The notes below the pieces were generated by a model, which was given only the letters and a program-made list of their open reading frames with translations, searched no databases and was not told the DNA's origin. The translations under genes and the position numbers were made by a program. A stretch of 64,000 bases of DNA from positions 301,768,516-301,832,515 of the forward strand of contig NC_080539.1 in assembly GCF_028640845.1 (NCBI RefSeq), given 5' to 3'. Below are positions 10,408 to 21,578 of the stretch, in pieces. Source of the DNA: Ahaetulla prasina (Eukaryota; Chordata; Lepidosauria; Squamata; Colubridae). Every line of letters starts with the position of its first letter. Within the stretch, counting starts at the first letter, position 1.

Positions 10408-11700
10408 CCTTTTCCATTTTACATGTGTTTGCTTTGGGGTTTGCCCTTTCCTAATCCATGAAGATCCGTGGGAAAGCACTTGCCCTGCTGCCTGATTGAA
10501 GAATTAATTTGGATAATATGAACTGACTGAAGAGAAACAATTTTTGTTTTAATTATGAAAGAATTGTAGTTCATTTATAGAACACATGCTTGCATTTTCT
10601 GGCTGTTCCAGTCAAGGGAAAAGCCTCTGTTTGAAACCCTGGAGAGCAGCTGGCAGAACAGACCAGAAATTTCCCAAGAGAGTTAGACTCCAACTGTGCC
10701 TTGAGGATCTGCAGAAAGATGTGGCGTTCCAGAAGGGGGCATGATCTTACATTAACTCTCCTCCTTATCTCTGAAAACCTAGGTAAACTGTAAAATATTT
10801 TTCCAAGGGATTAGAAATGCCATATTAAGAATGTGTAAGGCATCGCCATACATTGCCCTCCGAAATGAAGGGTCAAATACAGCTGCTGGTTTATTAAAAT
10901 GATGTTTTTTCTGTAAGTTGGGACAAATATCCTGTATTAATTCATCTTCTTGCCCTTATAGGATTCCGGCGCATGATTGTTTTAAATAAACTGTGCTGCA
11001 ACATCATACACTAACCTTATATACTTGTATCCCAAGTATAACCCCAATACACAAATCACATTGCATATTTTTTATTTGCCTCCACTCCCTAGATCTCTTT
11101 GTTACCATTATTGAATTTTGTACCCCAGTTTATGTAAACATGGCAGAAAGCCATGAATATCTTCTAACAAATTATTCACAATGTTTCATTGCTTGAGGGT
11201 ACCAAAGAGTGTTAACAGCTAATCTTAGGGGAATCTCTGTAAGAAACATTCTTTTTGCTTGAGATTGATAATTGTCAATGTTCCCTTGGGCTTTAAAGAA
11301 ATATCCTTCTCATTTAATAAAATCAGTCTTTTACTGTTTGGTCTCCTGAATGAGCGCTACTGTAAAGGCACTTCTAAATAATACTTTCCATTGGAAATCA
11401 AGATTTTCCTTCAAAGACTCTGAATTACTTTGGAATATAATTAAATGAACATAGAGGTCAATGAGGCTGATATGAATTGATTGGATTACTCATCTTTATA
11501 TGGTTCACAAATAATCACTGAACTGCAAATATGATGTTGATATTCATTAGTCTGTTCAATCTGTTCTTTGATGTTTTATTGTCGTAACAAAATCCTAAGG
11601 TACCTGCAAAGTGAGGCTTGGAATGGAGACATTTAGATATTGCAATCACCTGTGAGAATGAAGACAAAACATATTTATGGAAAAAGATGTATCTTTCTTT
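10408..11700. other. No recognised repeat; holds a weak exon candidate
   Basis: Lacks known repeats. The only item of note is the ATG-to-GT segment at 10719-10782, listed separately. Confidence 0.5.
10719..10782 (+). other. Possible signal-peptide-encoding first coding exon (weak)
   Basis: An ATG (10719) opens 21 codons, MWRSRRGHDLTLTLLLISENL, and one base later meets a GT dinucleotide in GGTAAACT (10782-10789), giving a phase-1 donor. The peptide has a basic N-terminus and a short hydrophobic stretch as in a signal peptide, and the upstream ~150 bp is repeat-free. The hydrophobic core is short and I match it to no gene; it could be chance. Confidence 0.15.
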
Positions 11701-11895
11701 CTTTTTTTTTTTATTTGCATTTATATCCCGCCCTTCTCCGAAGACTCAGGGTGGCTTACACTATGTTAAGCAACAGTCTTCATCCATTTGTATATTATAT
11801 ACAAAGTCAACTTATTGCCCCCAACAATCTGGGTCCTCATTTTACCTACCTTATAAAGGATGGAAGGCTGAGTCAACCTTGGGCCTGGTTGAATA
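11701..11895 (-). mobile_element. tRNA-derived SINE, type 1, 5'-truncated
   Basis: T-rich 3' tail at 11701-11713, then the L2-like hairpin, body and shared block as far as 'cttgggcctggtt'; the tRNA-like head is missing. Confidence 0.85.
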
Positions 11896-11899
11896 GAGT

Positions 11900-14033
11900 G
11901 TAGCAGTTGCCTTAAGAAGGAAGGAAGGTACCAACTCTTCAAATAATTGTGGAGGTATAAATTACCTCTACTGTGGTTACTGAACACCTGCCATTACTAC
12001 TTTATAAGGCTAGGATTGACTAGCTTTCTGGGTAACCTTCGTCCAAACCCTCTCAGCCCTAGGAAGAAGACAGTAGAAACTGCTTCAAAAATCTCGCCAA
12101 GAAAAGTGTAGGGGCTCATCCAAGCAATTATATTTGGTTTTTCTGTACTTTCCATAAATATTGCTTTTCATAAAGGGGAATATCCTCATGAGGATCTATA
12201 ACTATCATTAGAGAATCAAATATCTTCTCCCTTTTTCTTCTTCCCTATCTTCCAGTTTACTTTTCCATTACAGGGAGCTTGGGAATTTTAAACGGATGTC
12301 TTAAGAACTCTATTTTTTTTTTCAGGAGTCTTTCAGGATAGTAGACTAATTAGCTCTGGCTATTTCAGAGAAGTTTTGCTTACTCTCAGACATTGTCTGA
12401 ATCACTGATGTCAAAGACAATCAGGATGATTTTTCTGGTCTGGACATTTATTAAATTCCTGAAATGTGTAGTTAAATTACTGAGAATGACTGAGGTTGGC
12501 TGAGTGTAAACTGTCATGAAGAAATGAAATAGGTCCAACAGGTTGCCTTGATGACCAGTCAGCAGCTGAGAACCAATTTTGGAACTTGTTCTGAGAGCAT
12601 GCAGTACGGTGGCACAACTTCCTTGATCTGTGGTTCACCTTCTGCCACCGGCCTCTAATTTATCAGCTGCTGCTTTTGTAGTTTGACATGCTATGAAGCA
12701 ATTTGGCAAGCTGAGTTGCTGAATTCCATTCAACTACTCGATAACACCAGCATTAGCTGCAGTGTATTCCATGTTGGGCTGTTTGACAAAACATTTCCAT
12801 AATTAGGGGATTATTAATAATAATTTTAAAAATGAGTGAGGCAGAGGAACAGCTTTGGTTTTGGGATTTGTGTACTGTAGCTAGAAGTACGTTTCCTTCT
12901 TCCTTTTTATTAAATCTCTGTGAGATATAAATAGGTCATAATTACACCAAAGAATATTATTGACAATACTGCCTTGGATAAGATGGTATTACAGCTTACT
13001 TCAGTTTATTGTACTGTAGTTTTTGATGTAATCAGCTTGTTCTTAGAGCGATAAACACAGTAAAGCAAAGTTTGCCCCCATGGCTATCTTCATCTCTGGT
13101 TATTGTTTTACATGGAGGCTTAAGCAGAAGGTGCATATCTGCAGTTCTGACCACTGGAAGTCAAATCTTAAAGTGAAAATTACAGCAATTCACTCTTTTA
13201 GTATAGGATGCTATCTCCCATTTGCTTTCTTGCAGTATTGGCCATTTTGAACTTTAATTTTGTGTCTGAGGGTGTTCCTTTTGTGATAAAAGCATGAAAT
13301 GTGATACCCAATACAATTATTCTTGATTTACACTGGTAAAACATTTTCATAAATAAAAAATAAAAAGCAATAATGCTGGTTTAAACTCAAGTTTTAGAAT
13401 AAAATCTCCTTGCTTCAATTAGTACTAGTGTGTGCGTGTGTATGTAAAACATACACTGATTGTCTGGCAGCAGGATACATCTGGGGTCCTCCCCTCAGTC
13501 GGAACTCATCAGGTGTGCATAGCCACAGATCAAGGCCTCTACTGGGAATTGGACTCATAGACCATTCCATTTTAGTTGATTACATATAGTACTTCAGCTT
13601 GATATATTAGCAAAGTCCTGGTGCTCAGCAGTGTTTCAGGAAGGGATATGCAGAGGCTATCTTTAGAATGGCAAAATGAGGGAATGACAGAACATTCACA
13701 GCTCTCTGCCCGATTGCTTAAAAAAAGGAAGGTGGACTGTATATACCATTCTAAAGATAGCAGCGTTCTTATTTCAGTCTTGTAAGAACTATCAGCTTCA
13801 TCTTAGAACAGTACCTTAGCTACTATCAGGATTATCAAGTAATTGCAAATTGAGTCTAACGATATTGATTTTAATGATCTTGTGAAAGATGTTTTATCTT
13901 GCTTATTTTTTCCAAATACTTGCTCTTGAAACATATTTATTTAATAGTTAAATAAATAACTTCAATGTGTTAGAGTTACATGTCTCTTTCTTAACTGGAT
14001 ATTTTGAACATTTTCTTTTTCTTTACCTGACAT
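11900..14033. other. No recognised feature
   Basis: About 2.1 kb without repeats I can name: the longest repeat-poor stretch of the first 15 kb. AT-rich homeobox-like words (for example 'cataattaggggattattaataata', 12800-12824) occur, but nothing shows function. Confidence 0.5.
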
Positions 14034-14467
14034 CTAAATGATGATTAGGGGATTGGAGGCTAAAACATATGAAGAACGGTTGCAGGAACTGGGTATGTCT
14101 AGTTTAATAAAAAGAAGGACTAGAGGAGACATGATAGCAGTGTTCCAATATCTCAGGGGTTGCCACAAAGAAGAGGGAGTCAGGCTGTTCTCCAAAGCAC
14201 CTGAGGGTAGAACAAGAAGCAATGGGTGGAAACTGATCAAAGAAAGAAGCAACTTAGAACTAAAGAGAAATTTCCTGACAGTTAGAACAATTAATAAGTG
14301 GAACGACTTGCCTGCAGAAGTTGTGAATGCTCCAACACTGGAAATTTTTAAGAAAATGTTGGATAACCATCTGACTGAGATGGTGTAGGGTTTCCTGCCT
14401 GGGCAGGGGGTTGGACTAGAAGGCCTCCAAGGTCCCTTCCAACTCTGTTGTTATATTATATTATATT
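14034..14467 (+). mobile_element. CR1 LINE 3' end with TATAT tail
   Basis: Encodes the C-terminal end of CR1 ORF2 (open 14038-14388, 116 codons): ...GDMIAVFQYLRGCHKEEG... and ...INKWNDLPAEVVNAPTLE.... It continues into the 3' UTR ('ggcctccaaggtcccttcc') and a TATAT/ATATT tail at 14446-14467. 5'-truncated; the open frame suggests it is not very old. Confidence 0.9.
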
Positions 14468-15190
14468 AAATAAGTATCATGTATAATGCTGGCGTGTGGA
14501 TGGGTGTTTGTGTGGACATGCTTATTTTGAGATATGAGTTGATCAATTTTGTGTAAAGCTTGACTTGGTTGTGTTATCAAGCACCTTAATTTAAATCATA
14601 ATAACAAAGAAGTTATTTTTGTCCAACTCAGTTTGTTTGCTTCAGCCACACATTTTGGGTCCTTTCTAGTGTGTCTCCTTTAACCCTATTAGTTAGTGTT
14701 GTTCGCTATTGCTTAGAAGAAGTTAAAGGCAAAACTGGAAAATTTTCCTTTTTTCAGCTCCAGACAAAGTTTCTACTGGCACAATCATGTGGTAGGCCGC
14801 TAATCTGTGGTATCATGATCAGTGTTCTGGATTATGTTTTAAACAATTTAATCGAGTTAAGAATACTTAAATTAAACTTAAATATCTGGAAAGACAGAGA
14901 CATGGAGTACCATGTACAAAACAAGATTTTCTATCTGTTGGAAAATACAGTTTGTCTACCCATTTTAAAAAAATAGAGAATTCCTCAAAACAAGCACCTT
15001 AGGTAAATATTTGGTGGTCACATCATGACAAAATACTGTAATTTGTTTTCAGTCATGTTCTAAGCTACTTCAGAATAATTAAATATGAGATATTTGTGAT
15101 CTCTGTTTCAAAAGTGCTTTGATATTACTGTGTGGAGCTTCCCAGAGCTAATGTTACATTATATATAACATTATATTATATATAACATTA
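14468..15190. other. No recognised feature
   Basis: AT-rich; short TATATAACATTA tandem repeats at about 15158-15192 precede the L2 element. Confidence 0.5.
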
Positions 15191-15197
15191 TATATAT

Positions 15198-15521
15198 CCT
15201 ACCCTCTGGAACGAGCTCCCTCTGGGGCTTCGTCAAACTCCCTGATCTCAGGTCCTTCCGCCGCGAGCTGAAGACGTTGCTGTTTCGAAGAGCAGGACTA
15301 GCTTGAACGTAGTTTTAAATTGGGGTTTTTAAATCAGGGGTTTAAATGGGTTTTAAATTTGTATTTAAAAGTTTTAAGGCATCAACTGAATTTAATTGTC
15401 TATTCTTTTTGCTGTTTTATATGTATTATATGTTTTCTGTTGTTTTATTGGCTGTGAACCGCCCTGAGTCCTTCGGGAGATGGGCGGTATATAAATATAA
15501 TAAATAAATAAATAAATAAAT
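15198..15521 (+). mobile_element. L2 LINE 3' end
   Basis: Starts in the ORF2 C-terminus (DNA for ...LWNELPLGLRQ... and ...RRELKTLLFRRAGLA), then 3' UTR, the hairpin 'ccgccctgagtccttcggg', GGGCGGTATATAAAT and an (AAAT)n tail. 5'-truncated. A frame change lies near the start. Confidence 0.85.
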
Positions 15522-15661
15522 ATAGAGAGGGGTTAGTAAGTGGATGAGGAGGGACTGGGAAAAAAAGGAAGTTAGTAATTGATTGCTAGACAGAGAGCTC
15601 CATACTTACTTTAAAACAGATCAGTGAATTCCATATTGCTATAAAATAATATAGAAACCCC

Positions 15662-16462
15662 TGTTGTCCCCAGTTCAGGTCTGAGCCTGGTGCCGAAGCC
15701 AATGCTGGATGTCAGACATGAGGTGCAAGTTTTCTGTTTGCTTTTTATTGGAGTACTCCAAGGAAAAGGCTCCTGGCCAAAATGCCAAGAACCAAGAACC
15801 AAGGATTAAGAAAGCTTTATACATTTTCACTAAGAAGAAGGCGGGACAAGGCAGGATACTAAGAAATATCATTTAATAAATATTTTAGTAATAATTCTAC
15901 AGTTTGTTCTATTGGTCTCTATCTGTCCCTATTTCTAAGCCTTGGCTAATGAATGCCCCAGGAGTTATCTAATACACATTTTATTGGCTGCAGGCCACCA
16001 CTATTCCTAATTGTTAGCTGAGATCTGCAAGTTGTCTAACTCTTGTTACTTTTTTCAGCTTTTTAACTACCCAGAATTATTACAAGATTTACACATGCAT
16101 ATTTCCTGTAGATAAACATTCTTTGTTCTTGCCAGCCACACTCCACAATTACAGGCTTCCTGATTTACTTTGAAGTGTGTGGCGTGGCCTGGCTTTATTT
16201 TAGCATACAGCCCATTACCCCCACTGTAAACCAGAAATCGTCAGGCATAAGCCCAAAGACAATAAGATCCAATTAAGTCCAGTTCTTGATTTTTGCTTAC
16301 ATATAATAGGCAGAAACTTTCCAGACTAGAGATATTAACTTTCTAATCTAATAGCTATAACCTGGGAGATTCCAGGGTGTGGCTACCCTGAACCTTTCCT
16401 CCCTCCATTGTCCTGTTGAACTATGCAGTCTCTTGTTTTGGGGCCCTCTCTGGAATGTGACA
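15662..16462 (-). mobile_element. Endogenous retrovirus-type 3' LTR (801 bp)
   Basis: Read on the minus strand it begins TGTCACATTCC and ends GGGGACAACA, so it has the TG...CA termini of an LTR. Near its 3' part are a TATA box (TATAAAGC, complement of 15814-15821) and, about 70 bp on, an AATAAA signal (complement of 15743-15748), the usual U3-R-U5 order; two CCAAT words lie upstream. It is followed on the internal side by a polypurine tract, so this is the 3' LTR of an element whose interior is almost gone. No clean 4-6 bp duplication can be seen because the 5' side is missing. Retroviral genus not determinable from the LTR. Confidence 0.8.
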
Positions 16463-16560
16463 CCTCCTCCCTTGGAAGCCACAAAGGTATTGTTGACTTT
16501 CCCTCCACTCCTTCTTTAGCTGCAGTTTCCAACATAGATATTAAATTCAACAGAACTGGC
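16463..16560 (-). mobile_element. Polypurine tract and residual internal sequence of the ERV
   Basis: Immediately before the LTR on the minus strand lies AAGGGAGGAGG (complement of 16463-16473), the expected plus-strand primer of reverse transcription. About 90 bp more may be internal ERV sequence; no gag, pol or env motif can be read. Confidence 0.6.
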
Positions 16561-17990
16561 TCACCTTTTGAATCTGTTTTTCAAAGGTAGCCATGATATA
16601 TGGTTTCCTAGATATTGCTTATGTTTAAAAATACTAATTCACCATTCACGATGTGCTTGAGAAGATTCAGGTCCTTCAGAGTGAGTATTGATCTGTAAGA
16701 ATGATTTTAATAGCAGCACAGTAAAAGTATTTTTTATAGTTTTATTTATTCTACTGATAGGTTTGCAGTCGTTTCATTTTGTCCATGACCCATGCATAAG
16801 TATCAAGATAGAAAAGAATAGAAGAGAGAGACAAATAGTGCCATCTGTCATCTCCATGGCAAAATCCACACCTCTCTGGATTAAATGTGAGTAGACACAG
16901 TTGTCTACAAAGGAGAAAGAATCTGCTAACATGGTGATTCTTTGTTAGCTTCTGCCAGTGCCTTCTATCAGTGAGAAAAACAAACATGGATTTTACTTTG
17001 AATCTTGACTTCTTTGATGCCGTTTCTGACTTGTATAAGCTTTATTTTTTAGATACGAGCCATTTATTTCTCAGCATGCATTCACTTCAGCATGCACAGG
17101 GTAGGAGAAATTACGGGCTCCTCTTTACAGACTGAATATCAAACATAAGAAACTGCTGAATCTCAAAAAGATTCGCTTTGGACCAAATCTTACTGCATTC
17201 CCATTCTGTAATGACTGGTAAAACATTTTGGGGGGGAAATATTTGTCCATTGCATTCTTATACAAATCCAACAAAGTGGATTTTTAAACCTCAGTTGTTC
17301 TCATGATTAATAACTAGTTCATCAGTGCTGAAATTGATTTGGCTACCTTTTTTTTTTTTTTTGCTGGGCATTCTTTAGCTGTAATTTCTATAGCTTCACA
17401 ATCGCAGGATATCTTTCTCCCCACTGTTAAGATGCAAACTAGATGCAGAATCCAATGCTGGGGCTCAAAGGATGATTTGGTTTTTAACCACCATTTAGAA
17501 GGCCTCTTTAGTGTAATGAATCAAACAATACTGTTAGCAGTTGCAAACGTAATCGCTTATCTGTTTGTCAGTGGAAATGCGTCAGTTGGATGTTCCTGGA
17601 GACATAAAGATATAGTAACTGCACTGGCTAATCAAACAGAGCTCTGGAACTGATTATCCTTACCTTTCAGAAACGTAAGCATTGCCTAGCACTTTGTAGG
17701 ATATAAACTTTACCAGCCCAAAATATTATATTCAGAAGTGTTTAAATTCTAACTGCTAAATGCAAAAGTGAGAGTGACTCACATATTACGAATGAAGCCT
17801 GTCTCACATGGTGTTCGGTACAAGTTGGTCTGCATAAATGAATTGTTCTTGCCTGTGATGGAGTTATTTCATCACTGGATATCCTTTGAGAAGCTAAATA
17901 TCCAGTAAGATGACTTTGCTTTAGTGGGAATTCAATAACAGTTTCCTTCACATTCAGCAAAGTTCTCTTTGCAATATGTAATTTAATATA
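16561..17990. other. No recognised feature
   Basis: AT-rich, no known repeat. A 104-codon plus ORF (17339-17653) starts in a poly-T run and shows no recognisable domain. Confidence 0.5.
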
Positions 17991-17991
17991 T

Positions 17992-18213
17992 TAGCAATAG
18001 CAATAGTACTTAGACTTACATACTGCTTCATGGTGCTTTTACAGCCCTCTGTAAGCAGTTTACAGAGTCAGCATATTGCCCCCAACAATCTGGGTCCTCA
18101 TTTTACCAACCTCAGAAGGATGGAAGGCTGAGTCAATCTTGACCCGGTCAGAATCGAACTCCTGGCAACGAGCAGTGTGTTAGCCTGCAATACTGCATTC
18201 TAACCACGACGCC
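17992..18213 (-). mobile_element. tRNA-derived SINE, type 2
   Basis: Full order on the minus strand, from 'aaccacgac' head remnants at 18200 to the AGCAATAGCAATAG tail at 17993-18006. Confidence 0.85.
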
Positions 18214-18298
18214 ATCATATTGATATAGTATTCGGATGTATTCCTTGTGTGTCCAATCACACTTGGCCAATAAAAAATTCTATTCTATTCTATTCTAA
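18214..18298 (+). mobile_element. 3' end of (AATAG)n-tailed LINE (snake CR1-L3-like)
   Basis: 'ccttgtgtgtccaatcac' and 'acttggccaataaaaa' are followed by (TTCTA)n to 18298. The same sequence occurs in reverse at 30977-31110 and 32233-32300. LINE 3' ends that seed an AATAG microsatellite are a described trait of snake CR1-L3 elements. Confidence 0.8.
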
Positions 18299-18654
18299 TT
18301 TTTTTACAGATTTTTATCTCTTTTCTTCTTTTGTTTTTAGACAATAGATTTACTCTATAAAAATTGCATACTTCCAGAGCGGCTTTCTCTAACCTGATTC
18401 CTTCTAGAGGGGCTGAACGCAATGTATGGGTTGGGGATGCTATAAATTGCAATTCCAAGTTCTCTAGAAGGGAGCAGGCATGATTGCTCTGTGGTACATT
18501 TTATCAAAAAAGATTGGCTCTGGTTAAGATCGGCATTTTATATCATCCTAAAAAAAATTCAAGGCATACTTTTTATATGGGCCTTGTGTCTCTGTAGCTG
18601 CTTCCCTATTGAGCTTTATGCACATGTAATGTTTATGGTTTTTCATTTGAAATC

Positions 18655-19327
18655 ACAATAGCAATAGCACTTATTATATTATAGCACTATAATAGCACTA
18701 TATCATGGCACTATAATAGCGCTATAATAGCACTTTACAGTGCTTTACAGCCCTCTCTAAGTGGTTTACAGAGACCCCAAACAATTTGGGTCCTCATTTT
18801 ACCCACTTCAGAAGGATGGAAGCGGGGATGGGCTTCAAAAATTTTAGCGAGGGGTTCTCTGCCTGGTTGCTGGGTGGGTGTGAGCATGGTGGGTGTGGCC
18901 GAGTTGGTCTCCTGAACCATGGTGAGGGGGGATTTTTGTCATCCCCAGGCTCTGGAGGCTTTCCTCGAGCTCCGAGAGGCTGAAAACAGGCCTTCTCAAA
19001 CTTCCAGTAGGACCATTTTTCACCTTCCCCAAGCCTCTGCGTGCACCTTGCACTTACCTGCATCCAAAATGGGCTGCATGGGGATTCCTGGGAGGAATGG
19101 GGTGGGTGGGGCCAGGCAGGTGTGGGGTTTGGTGGTTCTCCAAACTGCACAGAATCTTAGCTAGAGGTTCTCCCAAACTACTGCGAACCCCCAGCAGCCC
19201 ACCCCTGGATGGAAGGCTGAGTCAACCTTGAGCCTAGAGAGATTCGAACTGCCAAATTGCAGGCAGCCCTGCAGTCAGGAGAAGTAGCCTGCAGTACTGC
19301 ACTCTAACCACTGCACCACCGAGGCTC
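18655..19327 (-). mobile_element. tRNA-derived SINE, type 2, split by a hAT element
   Basis: The tail and body occupy 18655-18822 and the shared block plus tRNA-like head continue at 19208-19327. The tail is expanded into several 'gcactataatag' units (18680-18735). Removing 18823-19207 and one GATGGAAG copy restores a continuous SINE. Confidence 0.85.
18823..19207. mobile_element. hAT-like non-autonomous element nested in SINE, perfect TSD
   Basis: Same family as 9999-10399 (GGGCTTCAAAA near the start, CCAGCAGCCCACCCCTG at the end). GATGGAAG is duplicated at 18815-18822 and 19208-19215. The ORFs inside (up to 118 codons) are by-products of GC-rich sequence. Confidence 0.9.
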
Positions 19328-19330
19328 AAT

Positions 19331-20352
19331 GATGCATTATCTAAATATCCTTTGGAAGAAGCAGGTGGCAGACATGTTTGCAGAGGCTTAGCTTAAGTTG
19401 GGAGCAAAGGTAGATGCAAGCAGCAGTCATACTTCCAGAAGTAATGTTTCTTCATTCCAAATTGGAGAGGACATTATCATCCAGCAGCTATTTTTCTTCT
19501 ACCATGGGAAAGAAGTATTTCTCAGGTTTTCATGTCAAACTGTTCCATGAAGATAAGACTCTACTACTGGCTCAAAAAGCAACCAAATTATTCCACAATT
19601 TTAAGATGCTTTTTAAAAAGCTGCTTAGAATACCATTAGCAACTCTATAGTGAGTTAAAGTTTATGTGTGATCTCAATCAGCCATATATCAGTCCTGAAA
19701 CACAGGTAAACACAGGGCAGAAGTCTGCTTTGAATTGAGCTTGACTCTTGGATGACTTTATGGACACATCCCTGTAATTTACTTGGCTACAGTACAGAAG
19801 TGGTTTCCTGATGCCTTTCATAAGATGTTTTTCAACATTAGGATTTCCTGTTTAGATACTAACCCAGCCTGACTCTGCTTGTTTGCAAGGCGAGAGCAGG
19901 TAGACAACATGCTGCTTACAGTATGATTTATTCTTTATTTGGTAGTACTTGTGTACTACTCCAGTCTGAACAACTCAGGAGGGGGGTGCAATCCAAGCAG
20001 TGAATGTCTATCCACATTAAAGCAATATAATACCCGATGATAGGAGAAAAAGAATAACAAATGGTTTAAAAAGACATTTATTTTCATATTAGAGAGCTGG
20101 GATCCAGAGAATAGTTTAGTGATAATGTGTGAGGTAGCAGGCATTTCTGCATAATATATGGTTTATGTTATACCCTTGCATTGAAGGATGCATATCCCAC
20201 CTGTATATAGTTGTTGTGGGAAGTGATGTCACCAATGGGAATATCTGCAGAAGCCATGGGCATCTGCACTATAAATTGGAAATCTTGTACAAATTAGATA
20301 TCCTTCAATAAAGATTTTTTTTATGGGGGGATTTGACTGAGAGGATGTCAAG
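19331..20352. other. Mostly unrecognised; possible old SINE near 19740-19850
   Basis: 'cttggctacagtacagaagtggtttcctgatgcctttc' resembles the old repeat near 8560-8600. Otherwise nothing recognised. Confidence 0.35.
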
Positions 20353-21570
20353 TAGGGGTGAAATGCTCCCGGTTCAGACCGGCTCGCCTGATCCGGTAGC
20401 AATGGTGGCGGGTGGTTCAGAGAACCAGTAGCAAAAGTACCTGGCCCCGCCCCCTGCCTCTGCTGAGCTGCACCATCATCAGAGGGTTTTTTTTACTTTT
20501 AAAAGTTTTTCTTCAGCTGAAAACATGCCTTTAGAAGTAAAAAAAAAAAAGCTTTGCGGATCCCGCGGCTCAGCTGAGATCTTCAGAACCCTTTAAACTC
20601 TTTTTTTTAAAACAACCTCTTTGACCGAAGAGTTTGTAAAAAAAAAAAAGTTTTAAAAGGCTCCTCTGGCGATCCCAGCTGAGTTCCTCATCACCAGAAC
20701 CTTAAAAAACATGTTTTCTACAAGCTCTTCAGCCGAAGAGCTTGTAGAAAACCTCCTTTTAAGAGATTCTGGGCTGCAATGAAGCACTTACCTTATACTG
20801 CTCCTTTCCATGCTTTACATCAGTTGCATCAGTTAGCAATTAAAGCTGCCTGCCTGAAATCCATCTCAGTCAGCAATTCAATTTGCCTGCTTTGCTGGCT
20901 GAGGAACTCTGGGAATTGAAGTCCACAAACCTTAAAGTTACTAAGGTTTGATCTAACCTGATCTAAAAAATATAAATAAAATAAAATAATAAAATAAAAT
21001 ATTTGTGCAGCTTTCTGAGATTTGGTGTGTTTCTGTAGTGTTTCACTCTAACTACACAAGCACACAAAATCTCACAAAGCTATATGTGGCATTTTGTGTG
21101 TGTGTGTGTGTGTGTGTGAGTCGTGTTGTGTTGTGTTGTGTGTGTGTAAAGTTTTTGAGCTTTTTGTGGCTGTGTGAGGTTCCTGTTTGTTGCAGGGGCC
21201 ATTCTGGGTGAAATACAGTTGCTTTTACATTGTGTGTGAATCAGTTGTGTTGTGTTGTGTTGTGTTTGTGTAAAGTGTGAAAGTTGGTTTTTGAGCTTTT
21301 TGTGGCTGTGGGAGGTTCCTGCTTCTTGCAGGGGCCATTTTGGGTGAAGTGCAGCTGCTTTTACATTGTGTGTGAGTCAGTTGTGTTGTGTGTGTGTAAA
21401 GTGTGAAAGTTGGTTTTTGGTACCTCTTATTGTTTTGTATACTTTGTTTATTATTTTTATTATTTATTATTATTGGCCACACCCACCCAGTCATCTGACC
21501 ACCAAGCCATGCCGACCAATTAAGCCACGCCCACAGAACCGGTAGGGAAAATTTTTAGATTTCACTCCTG
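20353..21570. mobile_element. Long (1.2 kb) hAT-like non-autonomous element
   Basis: Ends TAGGGGTGAAAT and ATTTCACTCCTG are inverted repeats of the CAGGGGTGAAAT family, and ATGTCAAG is duplicated at 20345-20352 and 21571-21578 (perfect 8 bp). The left part carries repeated inverted A/T-rich arms around GAAGAG words (20510-20760); the right part holds GT-rich minisatellite units. It contains a remnant of the foldback MITE (20895-20950). No transposase frame is present. Confidence 0.85.
21096..21425 (+). repeat. GT-rich tract and ~120-135 bp minisatellite (about 2.5 units)
   Basis: (TG)n at 21096-21118, then units beginning at about 21119, 21239 and 21375, each with a GTTGTGTTGTG run, 'gtttttgagctttttgtgg', 'gaggttcctg' and 'gcaggggccatt'. 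The last unit is partial. Confidence 0.8.
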
Positions 21571-21578
21571 ATGTCAAG

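Noticed and set aside
9946..10479. 177-codon minus ORF
   Set aside because: Spans the GC-rich 401-bp hAT element at 9999-10399; its sister copy gives different frames.
14038..14388. Host gene of 116 codons
   Set aside because: It is the CR1 ORF2 C-terminus followed by the CR1 3' UTR and tail.
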